Below are positions 1 through 9,594 of a stretch of 64,000 nucleotides of DNA, in pieces; position 1 is the first letter of the stretch, and every line of letters begins with the position of its first letter. The stretch lies in the NCBI GenBank assembly GCA_903883965.1, contig CAISCU010000014.1:1-64000 (forward strand), in the 5' to 3' direction. The position numbers and the translations under genes were made by a program. Under the pieces are notes generated by a model, which was not told the origin of the DNA, made no database searches, and saw nothing but the letters and a program-made list of their open reading frames with translations. Origin of the DNA: an uncultured Bacteroidota bacterium. Lineage in GTDB: Bacteria; Bacteroidota; Bacteroidia; UKL13-3.

Positions 1-109
1 ATGGATAAGACTCGTTCTCAACTCGACACTCAAAATTTTGTGCCATCAAGTTGAGCGTCATCATTACGCCTAGCGCGGCAATGATGCCTCTTTTGATCAT
101 GTTTTTCAT
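1..109 (-). CDS. Secreted protein, 5' fragment (cut by window edge)
   Basis: The reverse strand opens with ATG at 109 and stays open to the window edge, giving about 36 residues: a short basic start (MKNMIKRG), a hydrophobic stretch and a signal-peptidase-like end LMAQ, followed by NFECRVENES. The start of the mature part closely resembles that of the 261-residue secreted protein at 54885-55670 (AQGFSCRIENEDY), so the two are probably paralogues. A second ATG at 100 is possible. Nothing more can be said about function. The gene diverges from the GH20 gene at 333 across about 220 bp of AT-rich DNA in which I see no clear promoter. Confidence 0.6.
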   Translation of the reverse strand, partial: MKNMIKRGIIAALGVMMTLNLMAQNFECRVENESYP

Positions 110-332
110 ATAGTGTAGTTTTTAATTTATATTGTTTTTATTTACAGTGTTATTCAAATTTATTAGTTTTTGGGATTAAAAAAAATATTTTCAAGTATTT
201 TTAATTCACATGTTATGTACTATTATTATTTTGCACAAATTTCACATTATCATGAATATCTGCAAGTTAACTTTAGGTTAAATTGCGACTATTAAAATAT
301 GAACTAAATTACTCTCCTAAATTTAAAGATAC

Positions 333-2639
333 ATGAATAAAAACAACATCCTATTTTCATTTCTACTATTTTTCACATTTGTCGCATTTCAAATTTCAGG
401 ACAAAACATCATTCCAGCACCAATTAAAAAAATCCATTCAAATGGCTATTTTATATTTAAAAACCTGAATTACTTAAAAAATGAATGTAAAGGAAAAGAA
501 TTTGGGAATACCGTCAATTCATTTATTGAAACATTTCAAAATAAAACAGGGTATCAAATTCAAAAGAAACATTTTGGATCCGCTACAATTGAGATCCTTT
601 TAGATCAAACCTTACTGAATAAAGAAGCTTATCGCATTCAAATTGATACCAATCAAATAAGCATTTCTATATCCGATGTAAAGGGTTTGTTTTATGCCTT
701 TCAAAGCATTTATCAGCTTTTGCCTGCAGTCAGAAACAATGCAGAGATAAAAATTCCATGCATGCAAATTCAAGACCAACCAGCGTTTACATGGAGAGGA
801 ATGCATTTGGATGTAAGCAGGCATTATTTTTCAATGGAGACCATTAAACAGTATTTAGACCTGATGGCAACGTATAAAATGAATAAATTTCATTGGCATT
901 TGGTAGATGACCAAGGCTGGAGAATTGAAATTAAAAAATTCCCAAAATTGACTCAAATTGGCGCCTGGAGGGTAAATAAAAATGAATATTGGTGGAATGA
1001 CCGACCTCAAGCGAGTGCAAATGAAGAAGCCAATTATGGAGGATATTATACTCAAAATCAAATCAGAGAAATAATAGCCTATGCAGCATCAAAACAAATT
1101 GAGGTAATACCTGAAATTGAGATGCCTGGGCACGTAGCAAGTGCCATAGCCTCATATTCTGAATTGAGTTGTAAACAAAATACACAATTACAAATGACAG
1201 GAGGCAACTATACAGCTATTTCCTCAAACTATTGTGCTGGAAATGAGCAAGTATTTGATTTTATAGAAGCTGTATTAAAGGAAGTATTTGAATTGTTTCC
1301 TTCTAAATATGTTCATGTTGGAGGTGATGAAGTTGATAAAACCAGTTGGGAAAATTGCAACAAATGTCAATTGAGGATGAAAACTGAAAACCTGAAAGAT
1401 GAAGAAGAATTACAGAGCTATTTTATGAAAAGAATTGGTGCCTACATAGAACAAAATCATAAAAAAATGATTGGATGGGATGAAATTTTACAAGGAGGTT
1501 TAGCTAAAGGTGCAATTGTGATGAGCTGGAGAGGAGAAATTGGAGGCATTGAAGCTGCAAAAATGAAACACAATGTGATTATGACACCTGGTAGCCCTTG
1601 TTATTTTGACCATTACCAAGGAAATGCTTCGTACGAACCCAAAGCATTCAATGGATTTAACTCTCTTAAAAATGTATACAATTACCGCCCTATTCCAGCT
1701 CAACTGCCTGATTCATTGCACCATTATGTATTGGGTGCTCAAGGAAATGTATGGAGCGAATACATTCAAAGTACCAATCAATTAGAATACATGATTTTAC
1801 CTCGTATGCTTGCACTCTCAGAAGTATTATGGGGCAATGACACTACCAGAAAATGGGACGAATTTTATAACCGTATTCAAAGCCATTTTGAACGTTTCGA
1901 CCTCATGGGATTGAATTATGCACCCATCAACACCAAAATAAAATTTGAAACCTTTTACAAAGATTCGGCACTTTATTTAAACATGAGTAGTGATTATCCG
2001 GATGGTCAAATTTATTTTACAAAAGACAATTCCATGCCTGGATTACAAAGTGTATTATATGAAAAACCAATTTTAATTGATTCTTCAGCTCAATTTCAGA
2101 CCTTATTATTTAAAAACAATCGCCCAATGAGTCCAATTGCTTCAAGCCAAGAGTTTGTTATACATAAAGCTATTGGCGGAAAAGTTACATACAATTTACC
2201 CATTAGTAAACAATACAAAGCAGAAGGAGACATTAGTTTAATCAATGGCATTAGAGGCCCTCTCGAGACCAAAAGAAACTGGCAAGGAGTGATCAAAGAA
2301 AATTTAAATATAACCGTTGAATTGCCTCAAATGACATCCATTTCTAAATTGGCTTTGGGCTGTTTAAATTATTACAAAGCTTGGGTATTTCTCCCTGATT
2401 CAGTTCTCTACTCAATATCTAAAGATGGTAAGCAATTTGAAAGTATTGGGAATGTCATCAGTGAATTCAATTCAGGATCTGACAGCTTATTTACAGCTGA
2501 TTTTGAATTAAAATTGGCTAAATCAAAACAGGCCAAATACATTAAAGTAGAAGCCATTAACAGAAAAGTTTGCCCTAAAGGTCATCCAGGAGAAGGTCAA
2601 GGTTCGTGGATATTTACCGACGAACTGATTGTGCAATAA
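333..2639 (+). CDS. Beta-N-acetylhexosaminidase, GH20, with C-terminal discoidin-like region
   Basis: A secreted or periplasmic exo-enzyme that removes terminal beta-linked GlcNAc/GalNAc. It has a signal peptide (about 1-24, ending SGQ), a GH20b N-terminal domain (about 25-150) and the GH20 barrel from about 153 (WRGMHLDVSRHYF). The catalytic Asp-Glu pair sits at D332-E333 in HVGGDEVDK, as required for substrate-assisted catalysis. At 768 aa it is longer than its neighbour because of an extra C-terminal part (about 540-768), with a chitobiase-C-like segment and then an F5/8 (discoidin)-like segment, as is common in Bacteroidota GH20 enzymes. It is the first gene of a tightly packed plus-strand run with the second GH20, glycosylasparaginase, cutC and beta-mannosidase, which suggests glycoprotein glycan degradation. 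Family certain, exact linkage not. Confidence 0.93.
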   Translation: MNKNNILFSFLLFFTFVAFQISGQNIIPAPIKKIHSNGYFIFKNLNYLKNECKGKEFGNTVNSFIETFQNKTGYQIQKKHFGSATIEILLDQTLLNKEAYRIQIDTNQISISISDVKGLFYAFQSIYQLLPAVRNNAEIKIPCMQIQDQPAFTWRGMHLDVSRHYFSMETIKQYLDLMATYKMNKFHWHLVDDQGWRIEIKKFPKLTQIGAWRVNKNEYWWNDRPQASANEEANYGGYYTQNQIREIIAYAASKQIEVIPEIEMPGHVASAIASYSELSCKQNTQLQMTGGNYTAISSNYCAGNEQVFDFIEAVLKEVFELFPSKYVHVGGDEVDKTSWENCNKCQLRMKTENLKDEEELQSYFMKRIGAYIEQNHKKMIGWDEILQGGLAKGAIVMSWRGEIGGIEAAKMKHNVIMTPGSPCYFDHYQGNASYEPKAFNGFNSLKNVYNYRPIPAQLPDSLHHYVLGAQGNVWSEYIQSTNQLEYMILPRMLALSEVLWGNDTTRKWDEFYNRIQSHFERFDLMGLNYAPINTKIKFETFYKDSALYLNMSSDYPDGQIYFTKDNSMPGLQSVLYEKPILIDSSAQFQTLLFKNNRPMSPIASSQEFVIHKAIGGKVTYNLPISKQYKAEGDISLINGIRGPLETKRNWQGVIKENLNITVELPQMTSISKLALGCLNYYKAWVFLPDSVLYSISKDGKQFESIGNVISEFNSGSDSLFTADFELKLAKSKQAKYIKVEAINRKVCPKGHPGEGQGSWIFTDELIVQ

Positions 2640-2669
2640 ATACAATCATTTCTGCTTATCATTGAATCT

Positions 2670-4283
2670 ATGAGCATAAAACGTTTTTATTGGTTGTTTC
2701 TATTGGTTATTGTGTTTGCCAATGTTGGTTCTGCACAAAAACCGGCATTGATTCCTTACCCCAATAACCTTGTAACAAAAGCAGGAAGTTTTGATTTTCT
2801 GACTTTGACAGCTGTAAGTTATTCAAACATTGAATTTAAAAATGAAGCTAGTTATTTGGTTTCAGGTTTATTGGATTTAGCCAATCTCAAAGCCTATTCT
2901 TGCTTCTCAAAAAAAATTAAATCAAGGTCAATTGTTTTAAAAAAAGACCTAAAAATAAAACATACTGAGGCATATTCTTTGACAATCACAAACAATCAAA
3001 TTACCATAAAAGCAGCTAGCCCAAAAGGACTTTTTTATGGCATACAGACCCTATTACAATTGGTAGCAAATGCACCTAACAAGTTGTCTGTACAATGTCT
3101 AAGCATTGATAATGACCACCCTCAATTTGCATGGAGAGGCATGCATTTAGATTGTTCGAGACATTTCTTTAAACCCGAATTTATCAAAAAATACATAGAC
3201 CTAATGGCTGCTTATAAATTCAATTATTTCCATTGGCACTTAACCGATGACCAAGGTTGGAGAATTGAAATTAAAAAATACCCGAAACTAACTCAAATTG
3301 GTGCTTACAGAGCTGGCACCATGAAAGGTCATTACACAGCTCAACAATTTGACAGCATACCTTATGGTGGATTTTATACTCAATCGGAAATAAGAGAAAT
3401 AGTTGCCTATGCTCAAAACAGACATATTGAAATTGTTCCAGAAATAGACATGCCCGGGCATGCAAGGGCAGCAATAGCAGCCTATCCAGAACTGTCTTGT
3501 ACTGGAAATCAAGTTTCGGTTGGTATGAAATGGGGCATTGAAAAAGAGGTCCTCTGCCCTAGCCCATTTACTTTTCAATTCATCGATGATTTATTTGCAG
3601 AATTGACTCAATTGTTTCCGGGTACATACATCCATATTGGAGGAGACGAAGTGCTCAAAGATGAATGGAATGCTTCATTTTTTTGCAAAGAACTCATGCA
3701 AAAAGAACAACTAAAAGATGCCATTGAATTACAAGCCTTTTTTATGAATAAAATTGAAAAAATTGCAAATAAATACCATAAAAAAGCCATTGGTTGGGAT
3801 GAAATAATGGAGAAAAATAGCCAAACAAATGCTACCATTATGAGCTGGAGAGGCATGGAAGCTGGTATTGAAGCGGCAAAAAACAAACATGCAGTGATTA
3901 TGACTCCTATTGATTTTTGTTATTTTGACCATTACCAAAGCAAAAATGCAACAGAACCACTTGCCATAGGTGGGTTTACGCCATTAGAACAAGTTTATGA
4001 GTTCAATCCTTGCCCAGATTCAATTGCTGAACCAGACAAAAAATACATTTTAGGTGCACAAGGCAATGTTTGGACTGAATACCTTCAAACACCCGAAATG
4101 GTTGAATACATGGCAGTGCCCAGACTTTGCGCCTTGTCTGAAGTTTTATGGACAAGTCATGCAACTAAAAAACTTGGCTATTCAGATTTTAAAATCAGGC
4201 TAATTGCGCATCAGCCCTACTTAAATAAAAAACAGATTCATTACGCTAAAACATTCTTAATAAATGAGGCAGATAAAAAATAA
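2670..4283 (+). CDS. Beta-N-acetylhexosaminidase, GH20 (second copy)
   Basis: Second GH20 enzyme, 30 bp after the first and apparently a tandem paralogue. It has a signal peptide (about 1-23, ending GSAQ), a GH20b domain, a barrel starting WRGMHLDCSRHFF (about 155), the HWHLTDDQGWRIEIKKYPK segment shared with its neighbour, and catalytic D326-E327 in HIGGDEVLK. It is 537 aa and lacks the roughly 230-residue C-terminal extension of the first copy, so the two probably differ in substrate anchoring or linkage preference. Its 3' end overlaps the glycosylasparaginase start by 20 nt, which indicates co-transcription and probable translational coupling. Confidence 0.93.
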   Translation: MSIKRFYWLFLLVIVFANVGSAQKPALIPYPNNLVTKAGSFDFLTLTAVSYSNIEFKNEASYLVSGLLDLANLKAYSCFSKKIKSRSIVLKKDLKIKHTEAYSLTITNNQITIKAASPKGLFYGIQTLLQLVANAPNKLSVQCLSIDNDHPQFAWRGMHLDCSRHFFKPEFIKKYIDLMAAYKFNYFHWHLTDDQGWRIEIKKYPKLTQIGAYRAGTMKGHYTAQQFDSIPYGGFYTQSEIREIVAYAQNRHIEIVPEIDMPGHARAAIAAYPELSCTGNQVSVGMKWGIEKEVLCPSPFTFQFIDDLFAELTQLFPGTYIHIGGDEVLKDEWNASFFCKELMQKEQLKDAIELQAFFMNKIEKIANKYHKKAIGWDEIMEKNSQTNATIMSWRGMEAGIEAAKNKHAVIMTPIDFCYFDHYQSKNATEPLAIGGFTPLEQVYEFNPCPDSIAEPDKKYILGAQGNVWTEYLQTPEMVEYMAVPRLCALSEVLWTSHATKKLGYSDFKIRLIAHQPYLNKKQIHYAKTFLINEADKK

Positions 4284-5277
4284 CCGAAAAGCGTTCATTC
4301 AAAAAACAGGATTGGCTCTTATGGCTGGCATTTCCAAACCCTTAGTTGGGTTTGGTTTTACAGAAAAATCGCCAGTAATAAAAGGCTCAAATAACGAACT
4401 AAAACCCATTGTTATTTCTACCTGGGATTTTGGCTTAAAAGCCAATGAAGGGGCTTGGCAAGTGCTTAAAAATGGTGGCAATGCCATAGATGCCGTTGAA
4501 ACTGGAGTTAAAGTTACAGAAGCAGACCCCAATGAACGCAGTGTAGGTTATGGTGGCAGACCCGATAGAGATGGGAAAGTAACCTTAGATGCCTGTATCA
4601 TGGACCACCAATTCAATATAGGGTCTGTAGCTGCTTTGGAATCTATTAAACACCCTGTTTCTGTTGCCAGAGCAGTTATGGAAAAAACCCCGCACGTGAT
4701 GTTGGTTGGCGACGGTGCTTTGCAGTTTGCAATATCTCAAGGATTTACCAAAGAAAACCTACTCATTGAAGCTTCACAAAAAGAATACGAGCAATGGCTC
4801 ATCAAATCTGAATACAAACCTAAGGTAAACATAGAAAATCACGATACCATTGGTATGCTGGCCTTAGATGTAAATGGCAATTTATCAGGAGCTTGTACTA
4901 CTAGTGGAATGGCATTTAAAATGCATGGGCGTGTGGGCGATTCTCCAATTATAGGTGCTGGCTTATATGTAGACAATGAAATAGGTGCAGCAACAGCCAC
5001 AGGGCATGGAGAAGAAGTTATTCGAATGACTGGATCTCATTTGGTTGTAGAATTAATGAGAATGGGCTATTCTCCTGAAAAAGCTTGTAAAAAAGCAGTT
5101 GAAAGAATTATTGGGATTTGTAAACAACGCAATAAAAATATCCGAGATATTCAAGTAGGATTCATTGCCTTAAACAAAAAGGGCGAATTTGGTTCATACT
5201 GCGTGCAATCAGGGTTTCAATATGCTGTTTACAACCAAAATGGCAACAATTTGCACAAATCGGATCATGTCATTTAA
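4264..5277 (+). CDS. N4-(beta-N-acetylglucosaminyl)-L-asparaginase (glycosylasparaginase)
   Basis: Ntn-hydrolase that cleaves the GlcNAc-Asn bond of N-linked glycopeptides after other sugars have been removed. It is made as one chain and self-cleaved before a catalytic Thr. The expected site is visible as NHDTIGMLALD, with T195 as the new N-terminus of the beta chain, followed by the family segments GRVGDSPIIGAGLYVD and ATATGHGEE. 337 aa is normal. The N-terminus NRKAFIQKTGLALMAG resembles a Tat-type signal with RK in place of RR, suggesting export; this is less certain. It overlaps the upstream GH20 gene by 20 nt and is followed directly by cutC. It links the operon specifically to N-glycoproteins rather than chitin. 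Confidence 0.92.
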   Translation: MRQIKNNRKAFIQKTGLALMAGISKPLVGFGFTEKSPVIKGSNNELKPIVISTWDFGLKANEGAWQVLKNGGNAIDAVETGVKVTEADPNERSVGYGGRPDRDGKVTLDACIMDHQFNIGSVAALESIKHPVSVARAVMEKTPHVMLVGDGALQFAISQGFTKENLLIEASQKEYEQWLIKSEYKPKVNIENHDTIGMLALDVNGNLSGACTTSGMAFKMHGRVGDSPIIGAGLYVDNEIGAATATGHGEEVIRMTGSHLVVELMRMGYSPEKACKKAVERIIGICKQRNKNIRDIQVGFIALNKKGEFGSYCVQSGFQYAVYNQNGNNLHKSDHVI

Positions 5278-5968
5278 AACAATGTCCAAGCTAAAATGCC
5301 CCCTTCTGGAACTTGCTACTTTTGGCACTGAGAATTTAGCGTTGGTTCAAAAGGGCACTGTCAAAAGAATTGAATTGTGCAGCAATAAACTAGCCGATGG
5401 ATTGACTCCAGATTTGGCTGTATTTGTACAATACAGGGTATTTCCAGACTTAGACATACGCGTAATGATAAGGCCTAAAGCGGGTCATTTTACTTACACT
5501 GAAATTGAATTTGAACAAATGCAAAACGAATTGCTCACTTTTAAAAACAAAGGTGCCAATGGGTTTGTATTTGGAATTTTAAATTCAGATGGCACAATTA
5601 ATACCGGTAAAAACAAGCAGTTAGTAGATTTGGCATACCCTCTACCCTGTACCTTTCACAAAGCTTTTGATTCATTACCTGATTACAAATTGGGCATTGA
5701 ACAATGCATACAAATAGGATTTAAACAGGTGCTCAGTTCGGGGCTAAAACCAAGTGTTATTGAAGGGATTGACACTTTAAAAAAAATGATTCAGTTAGCA
5801 GCCAATCAGCTCTGCATCATTCCTGGAGGTGGTATTAGGTCAAGTAATTTAGAGGCTATACACCAACAATTAAACTGTGAAATTTACCACAGCGCAGCCA
5901 TTACAGATAATAGCAACCAAGCTAATTTAAACGAAGTAAAACAACTTTTAACCCTATTGGAATGTTGA
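5267..5968 (+). CDS. cutC: CutC family protein
   Basis: Copper-homeostasis protein CutC, a TIM-barrel protein whose real biochemical role remains unsettled. Visible hallmarks are LLELATFGTENL at the start, RIELCSNKLADGLTPDL, VMIRPKAGHFTYTE, the HKAFDS segment and the late GGGIRSSNLE motif. The ORF track starts at 5189, inside glycosylasparaginase; starts at 5267 (MSFKTM) or 5282 (MSKLKC) fit the family length better. It overlaps glycosylasparaginase at its start and beta-mannosidase at its end, so it is locked inside a glycan-degradation operon. That context suggests a role connected with sugar or glycopeptide turnover rather than copper alone (inference). Confidence 0.85.
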   Translation: MSFKTMSKLKCPLLELATFGTENLALVQKGTVKRIELCSNKLADGLTPDLAVFVQYRVFPDLDIRVMIRPKAGHFTYTEIEFEQMQNELLTFKNKGANGFVFGILNSDGTINTGKNKQLVDLAYPLPCTFHKAFDSLPDYKLGIEQCIQIGFKQVLSSGLKPSVIEGIDTLKKMIQLAANQLCIIPGGGIRSSNLEAIHQQLNCEIYHSAAITDNSNQANLNEVKQLLTLLEC

Positions 5969-8463
5969 TGAAACGGCTTGTATTAGGTATGTTTTTATTG
6001 CTTACTTGTAGTTTAAGGGCTCAGGATATGTTAGGCTTAAACAATTTAAATTGGAAGGGTAACTTAATTTCAGGTGCAATGCCATTTAATAGCAAAGTAC
6101 CTTTTAATGTGCATACAGATTTACTAAAACAACAGTTGATTATTGACCCCTATCTTGGAAACAATGAACAACAATTGCAATGGATTTCAGACAGTACATG
6201 GGTGTATGAAACCTCATTTATGATTGAAAAGGATTTTTTCAAACACCAACAAATTGAGTTGGTTTTAGAGAATCCTGACACCTATTGCAACATCTTTTTA
6301 AACGGGAACTTTGTTGGTTCAACCAATAACCAATTTATGAATTGGGCATACAATTGTAAACAATACATGCATGTAGGATCAAATCAATTGAAACTGGTAT
6401 TTGACCCTATAACAAAATATGCTCCAATTGGCCAACAAGTATTACCTATTGAACCCTATGCACTTCACCGCAAACCTGCCTACCAATTTGGATGGGATTG
6501 GGGACCTAAATTGATAACAGTTGGTTTAAAAAATGCCTACCTAAAAGCATTCAATGACATTCAGTTTTTAAATTTCAAACAAAGCCAAACATTTCAATCT
6601 GATCAATCTGTAGATTTAAATTTAAGTTTTCAATTCAGTGTAAAAAATCGAGTAAAAATGAGTTACCAATTGAGCTGCCTTTCTGACAGCAATTTAAGCA
6701 TTCAACAACTTCAAACTACTTTTACAGACAGTACCTATTTTTTAAATTTTAAAGTACATTTAAACAACCCAAAACTATGGTGGACTGCAGCATTGGGCAA
6801 CCCATACAGGTACCAATTTCAATTAACAGTTCAAGAAAACAAACATGTCGCATTTCAGAAAAACATAGAAATTGGAATAAGAAAGCTTGAATTAGTTCAA
6901 GAACCCGACCATACAGGAAATGGCAAATCATTCTATTTTAAATTGAACAATACTCCCCTTTTCATGAAGGGAGCAAACCTCATTCCACCTAGTAGTTTCA
7001 TGCATCAATTACCTTTAACGCATTATGCTAAATTGACAGATGAAGCACTGAATATGCACATGAACATGATTCGAATTTGGGGAGGTGGCACCTATTTACC
7101 CGATGAATTTTATGAATTATGCGACCAAAAAGGCATACTCATTTGGCAAGACTTCATGTTTGCAGGATCTATGTATCCAGCCGATTCATTTTTTTGTCAT
7201 TCAGTAAAAGAAGAAGTGCAACAACAAGTGAGTAGATTGCAAAACCATCCTTGCTTGGCTTTGTTTTGCGGCAACAATGAAATCAGTGAGGCATGGCACA
7301 ATTGGGGCTGGCAAAAACAATATGCCATCAATGCTTCAGATTCACTTCAGCTGATTAAAAACTACAAATGGCTTTTTGAAAAAGCCATTCCAAATTGGAT
7401 AGCAGCAATTGCTCCTGTTATCTATTGGCCGTCATCACCTGCATATGGATGGGGAAGAAAACAAAGTTACTTGGAGGGTGATTCTCATTACTGGGGAGTT
7501 TGGTGGGGAGAAGCACCCTTTTCAGCTTACCAAAATCATACCGGTAGGTTTGTGAGTGAATATGGCTTTCAGGGCATGCCAGACCTAGCTGTATTGAATA
7601 AATACATGCACAGCAATGCTTTTTATATAGATTCATTGGCGCTTAAAAATCACCAAAAACACAAAAGAGGTTATGAACTGATCCGCATGTATATGGGTCA
7701 ACATTACAAGGTTCCAAAGCAATTCAATGCATTTGTATACACCTCTCAACTTTTACAGGCACATGCATTAAAAATTGCCATCGAAAGCCATCGAAAGCAA
7801 ATGCCTTATTGCATGGGCAGCCTCATTTGGCAACTAAACGATTGTTGGCCAGTTACATCTTGGAGTTTACTCGATTTTGAAAACAACCGCAAAGCAGCTT
7901 ATTACCAAGTTAAACACAGTTTCAGTCCTTTGCTGATTGCGTTTACTCAAACAACAGATTCGTTATGGATTCAATTATTAGACGACCGAAAACTAACAGA
8001 AAAAGGAAATTTAAACGTACGTTTAATAGACTTCGATGGAACTGTTAAATACCAGTACAGCGATTCTGTAACTTTATATAACAATGCAAACAACCTGCAA
8101 AAAGCCATCTCATTCAAGCAACTCATTAAACAACCAAAAGACAGCAATTCGCTTGTTTTAGAAGCCACATACAGCAGTGCGACAACTTGTATTCAATCTT
8201 TACATTATTTTACAGAGCCCAAAGACTTAGCCTTAAAAAAGGCCAAAATCAATTGTGAAATAATAGGTCCAAATTTAATAAAATTACAAAGCAGTACCCT
8301 CCACAAAAATGTATGGATTTATTCTACAGAAGGTAGTTATCAATTGAGTGATAATTTAATGGACCTCCTACCAAATCAACCCAAAACCATTGAACTAGAG
8401 AGTGGAAGTTTTGAGCAATTTAAACCCAGCTTCATGAGCTTGAACCAACAGGGAATTGAATAA
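5968..8463 (+). CDS. Beta-mannosidase, GH2
   Basis: Secreted or periplasmic exo-beta-mannosidase, expected to remove the single beta-1,4-linked mannose of the N-glycan core (or mannan ends). It has a signal peptide (LVLGMFLLLTCSLRAQ), a jelly-roll sugar-binding domain (about 30-200), an Ig-like GH2 domain (about 205-305), and the catalytic barrel with acid/base E440 in CGNNEIS and nucleophile E533 in VSEYGFQG (numbering from the ORF-track start). MIRIWGGGTYLPDEFYELCDQKGI and WQLNDCWPVTSWS are typical of beta-mannosidases. 831-833 aa is the usual size. The start at 5968 forms a TGATG overlap with the cutC stop; ATG 5962 is an alternative. Last gene of the first glycan block. Confidence 0.92.
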   Translation: MKRLVLGMFLLLTCSLRAQDMLGLNNLNWKGNLISGAMPFNSKVPFNVHTDLLKQQLIIDPYLGNNEQQLQWISDSTWVYETSFMIEKDFFKHQQIELVLENPDTYCNIFLNGNFVGSTNNQFMNWAYNCKQYMHVGSNQLKLVFDPITKYAPIGQQVLPIEPYALHRKPAYQFGWDWGPKLITVGLKNAYLKAFNDIQFLNFKQSQTFQSDQSVDLNLSFQFSVKNRVKMSYQLSCLSDSNLSIQQLQTTFTDSTYFLNFKVHLNNPKLWWTAALGNPYRYQFQLTVQENKHVAFQKNIEIGIRKLELVQEPDHTGNGKSFYFKLNNTPLFMKGANLIPPSSFMHQLPLTHYAKLTDEALNMHMNMIRIWGGGTYLPDEFYELCDQKGILIWQDFMFAGSMYPADSFFCHSVKEEVQQQVSRLQNHPCLALFCGNNEISEAWHNWGWQKQYAINASDSLQLIKNYKWLFEKAIPNWIAAIAPVIYWPSSPAYGWGRKQSYLEGDSHYWGVWWGEAPFSAYQNHTGRFVSEYGFQGMPDLAVLNKYMHSNAFYIDSLALKNHQKHKRGYELIRMYMGQHYKVPKQFNAFVYTSQLLQAHALKIAIESHRKQMPYCMGSLIWQLNDCWPVTSWSLLDFENNRKAAYYQVKHSFSPLLIAFTQTTDSLWIQLLDDRKLTEKGNLNVRLIDFDGTVKYQYSDSVTLYNNANNLQKAISFKQLIKQPKDSNSLVLEATYSSATTCIQSLHYFTEPKDLALKKAKINCEIIGPNLIKLQSSTLHKNVWIYSTEGSYQLSDNLMDLLPNQPKTIELESGSFEQFKPSFMSLNQQGIE

Positions 8464-8482
8464 TATGATTTATGTCTTTTAA

Positions 8483-8514
8483 TTGTTTTTTTGATTGTCA
8501 AAAACTTAGCTTTG
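8483..8514 (+). promoter_or_regulatory. Candidate promoter of the MacAB-like operon
   Basis: TAGCTTTG (8507-8514) is a perfect match to the Bacteroidota -7 box TAnnTTTG, with a TTG about 21 nt upstream. The box ends four bases before the ATG at 8519, which would place transcription start at or next to the start codon (leaderless mRNA). A match by chance in AT-rich DNA is possible. Confidence 0.4.
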
Positions 8515-8518
8515 AGCT

Positions 8519-9592
8519 ATGAAACATGTGATTGTTATGCTTAGCTTCATTACCCTTATTGGTTGTGGTAAGAAAAAAGAAACCTTTGCCGTTGAAACTG
8601 GTAACATCACTGAAGCTGTTTATGCCTCAGGAAAAATAAAAGCTAAAAATCAATATACGGCTTATTTACCTGTAAATGGCATCGTGAATCAGCTTTTTGT
8701 AGAAGAGGGCGATTTCATAAAAAAAGGAATGCCTATTTTGAGTTTGGCACATGAAACGCAAAAAATAGGCATCAACAATGCTGCATCAAATGCCAACTAT
8801 GCCCAGTTAAAAGCCAATCAAGATAAATTAGAAGAGGCAAAAGCAATGGTGGAATTTACTCAAAACAAACTCAAACTCGATTCTTTGAATTACCTCCGTC
8901 AACAAGCACTTTGGAACAAACAAATTGGCTCACAATTAGACTTAGAGCAAAAACTGGTTAACTATAAAAATGCAATGAGTGCTAATGTAAGTGCCAGCAG
9001 TAAATTGAAAGATTTAAAAAGACAATTGGACTTGAACGCCCAACTGACATCTGGAAATTTAAAAATGAGCAATCAACAAGCAAAAGATTTTACTTTATTC
9101 AGTGAAACAGATGGCAGGGTGTTTGAATTGTATAAGAAAATTGGCGAGTTGGCTACTGCACAATCTGCCTTGGCTGTCATCGGTTCTGAGAAAGATTTTA
9201 TATTGGAACTCCAAGTAGACGAATATGATGTTACCAAAATAGCATTGGGTCAACAGGTAATGGTAAAACTCGACAGTTACAAAGGCAAAGTATTTGAAGC
9301 GGTCATCAGTAAAATCATACCTATTATGAATGAACGAACCAAATCATTTACTGTAGAAGCCTTGTTCACGAAAGCCCCTTCTGTATTGTACCCTAACCTC
9401 AGTTTCGAGGCAAATATTGTCATTCAAACCAAATCAAATGTGTTATTGATTCCAAGAAATTACCTTTTCAACGACAGTTTGGTAACCAAAGAAAATGGAG
9501 AACAAGTAGTTGTTCATACAGGATTAATGGATTACCAAAAGGTTGAAATTTTAAACGGAATTTCTGCTAACGAAACTTTGCTGAAACCTTAA
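8519..9592 (+). CDS. Periplasmic adaptor (HlyD/MacA-like membrane fusion protein), lipoprotein
   Basis: Adaptor subunit of a tripartite or MacAB-like ABC efflux/export pump. It has a lipoprotein signal with lipobox LIGC (Cys16), a barrel-sandwich half-motif (AYLPVNGIVNQLFVEEGDFIKKG, about 50-75), a helical-hairpin/coiled-coil segment rich in Lys, Gln and Leu (about 85-180), the second half-motif (DGRVFELYKKIGELA) and a beta-barrel domain (FILELQVDEYDVTKIALGQQV). 357 aa is normal. The stop is 2 nt before the permease gene. No outer-membrane TolC-like gene is seen nearby. Substrate unknown. Confidence 0.85.
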   Translation: MKHVIVMLSFITLIGCGKKKETFAVETGNITEAVYASGKIKAKNQYTAYLPVNGIVNQLFVEEGDFIKKGMPILSLAHETQKIGINNAASNANYAQLKANQDKLEEAKAMVEFTQNKLKLDSLNYLRQQALWNKQIGSQLDLEQKLVNYKNAMSANVSASSKLKDLKRQLDLNAQLTSGNLKMSNQQAKDFTLFSETDGRVFELYKKIGELATAQSALAVIGSEKDFILELQVDEYDVTKIALGQQVMVKLDSYKGKVFEAVISKIIPIMNERTKSFTVEALFTKAPSVLYPNLSFEANIVIQTKSNVLLIPRNYLFNDSLVTKENGEQVVVHTGLMDYQKVEILNGISANETLLKP

Positions 9593-9594
9593 AC

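Noticed and set aside
5189-5266. Upstream start of CutC in the ORF track
   Set aside because: The extra 26 residues overlap the glycosylasparaginase frame and match no family start; 5267 or 5282 is preferred.
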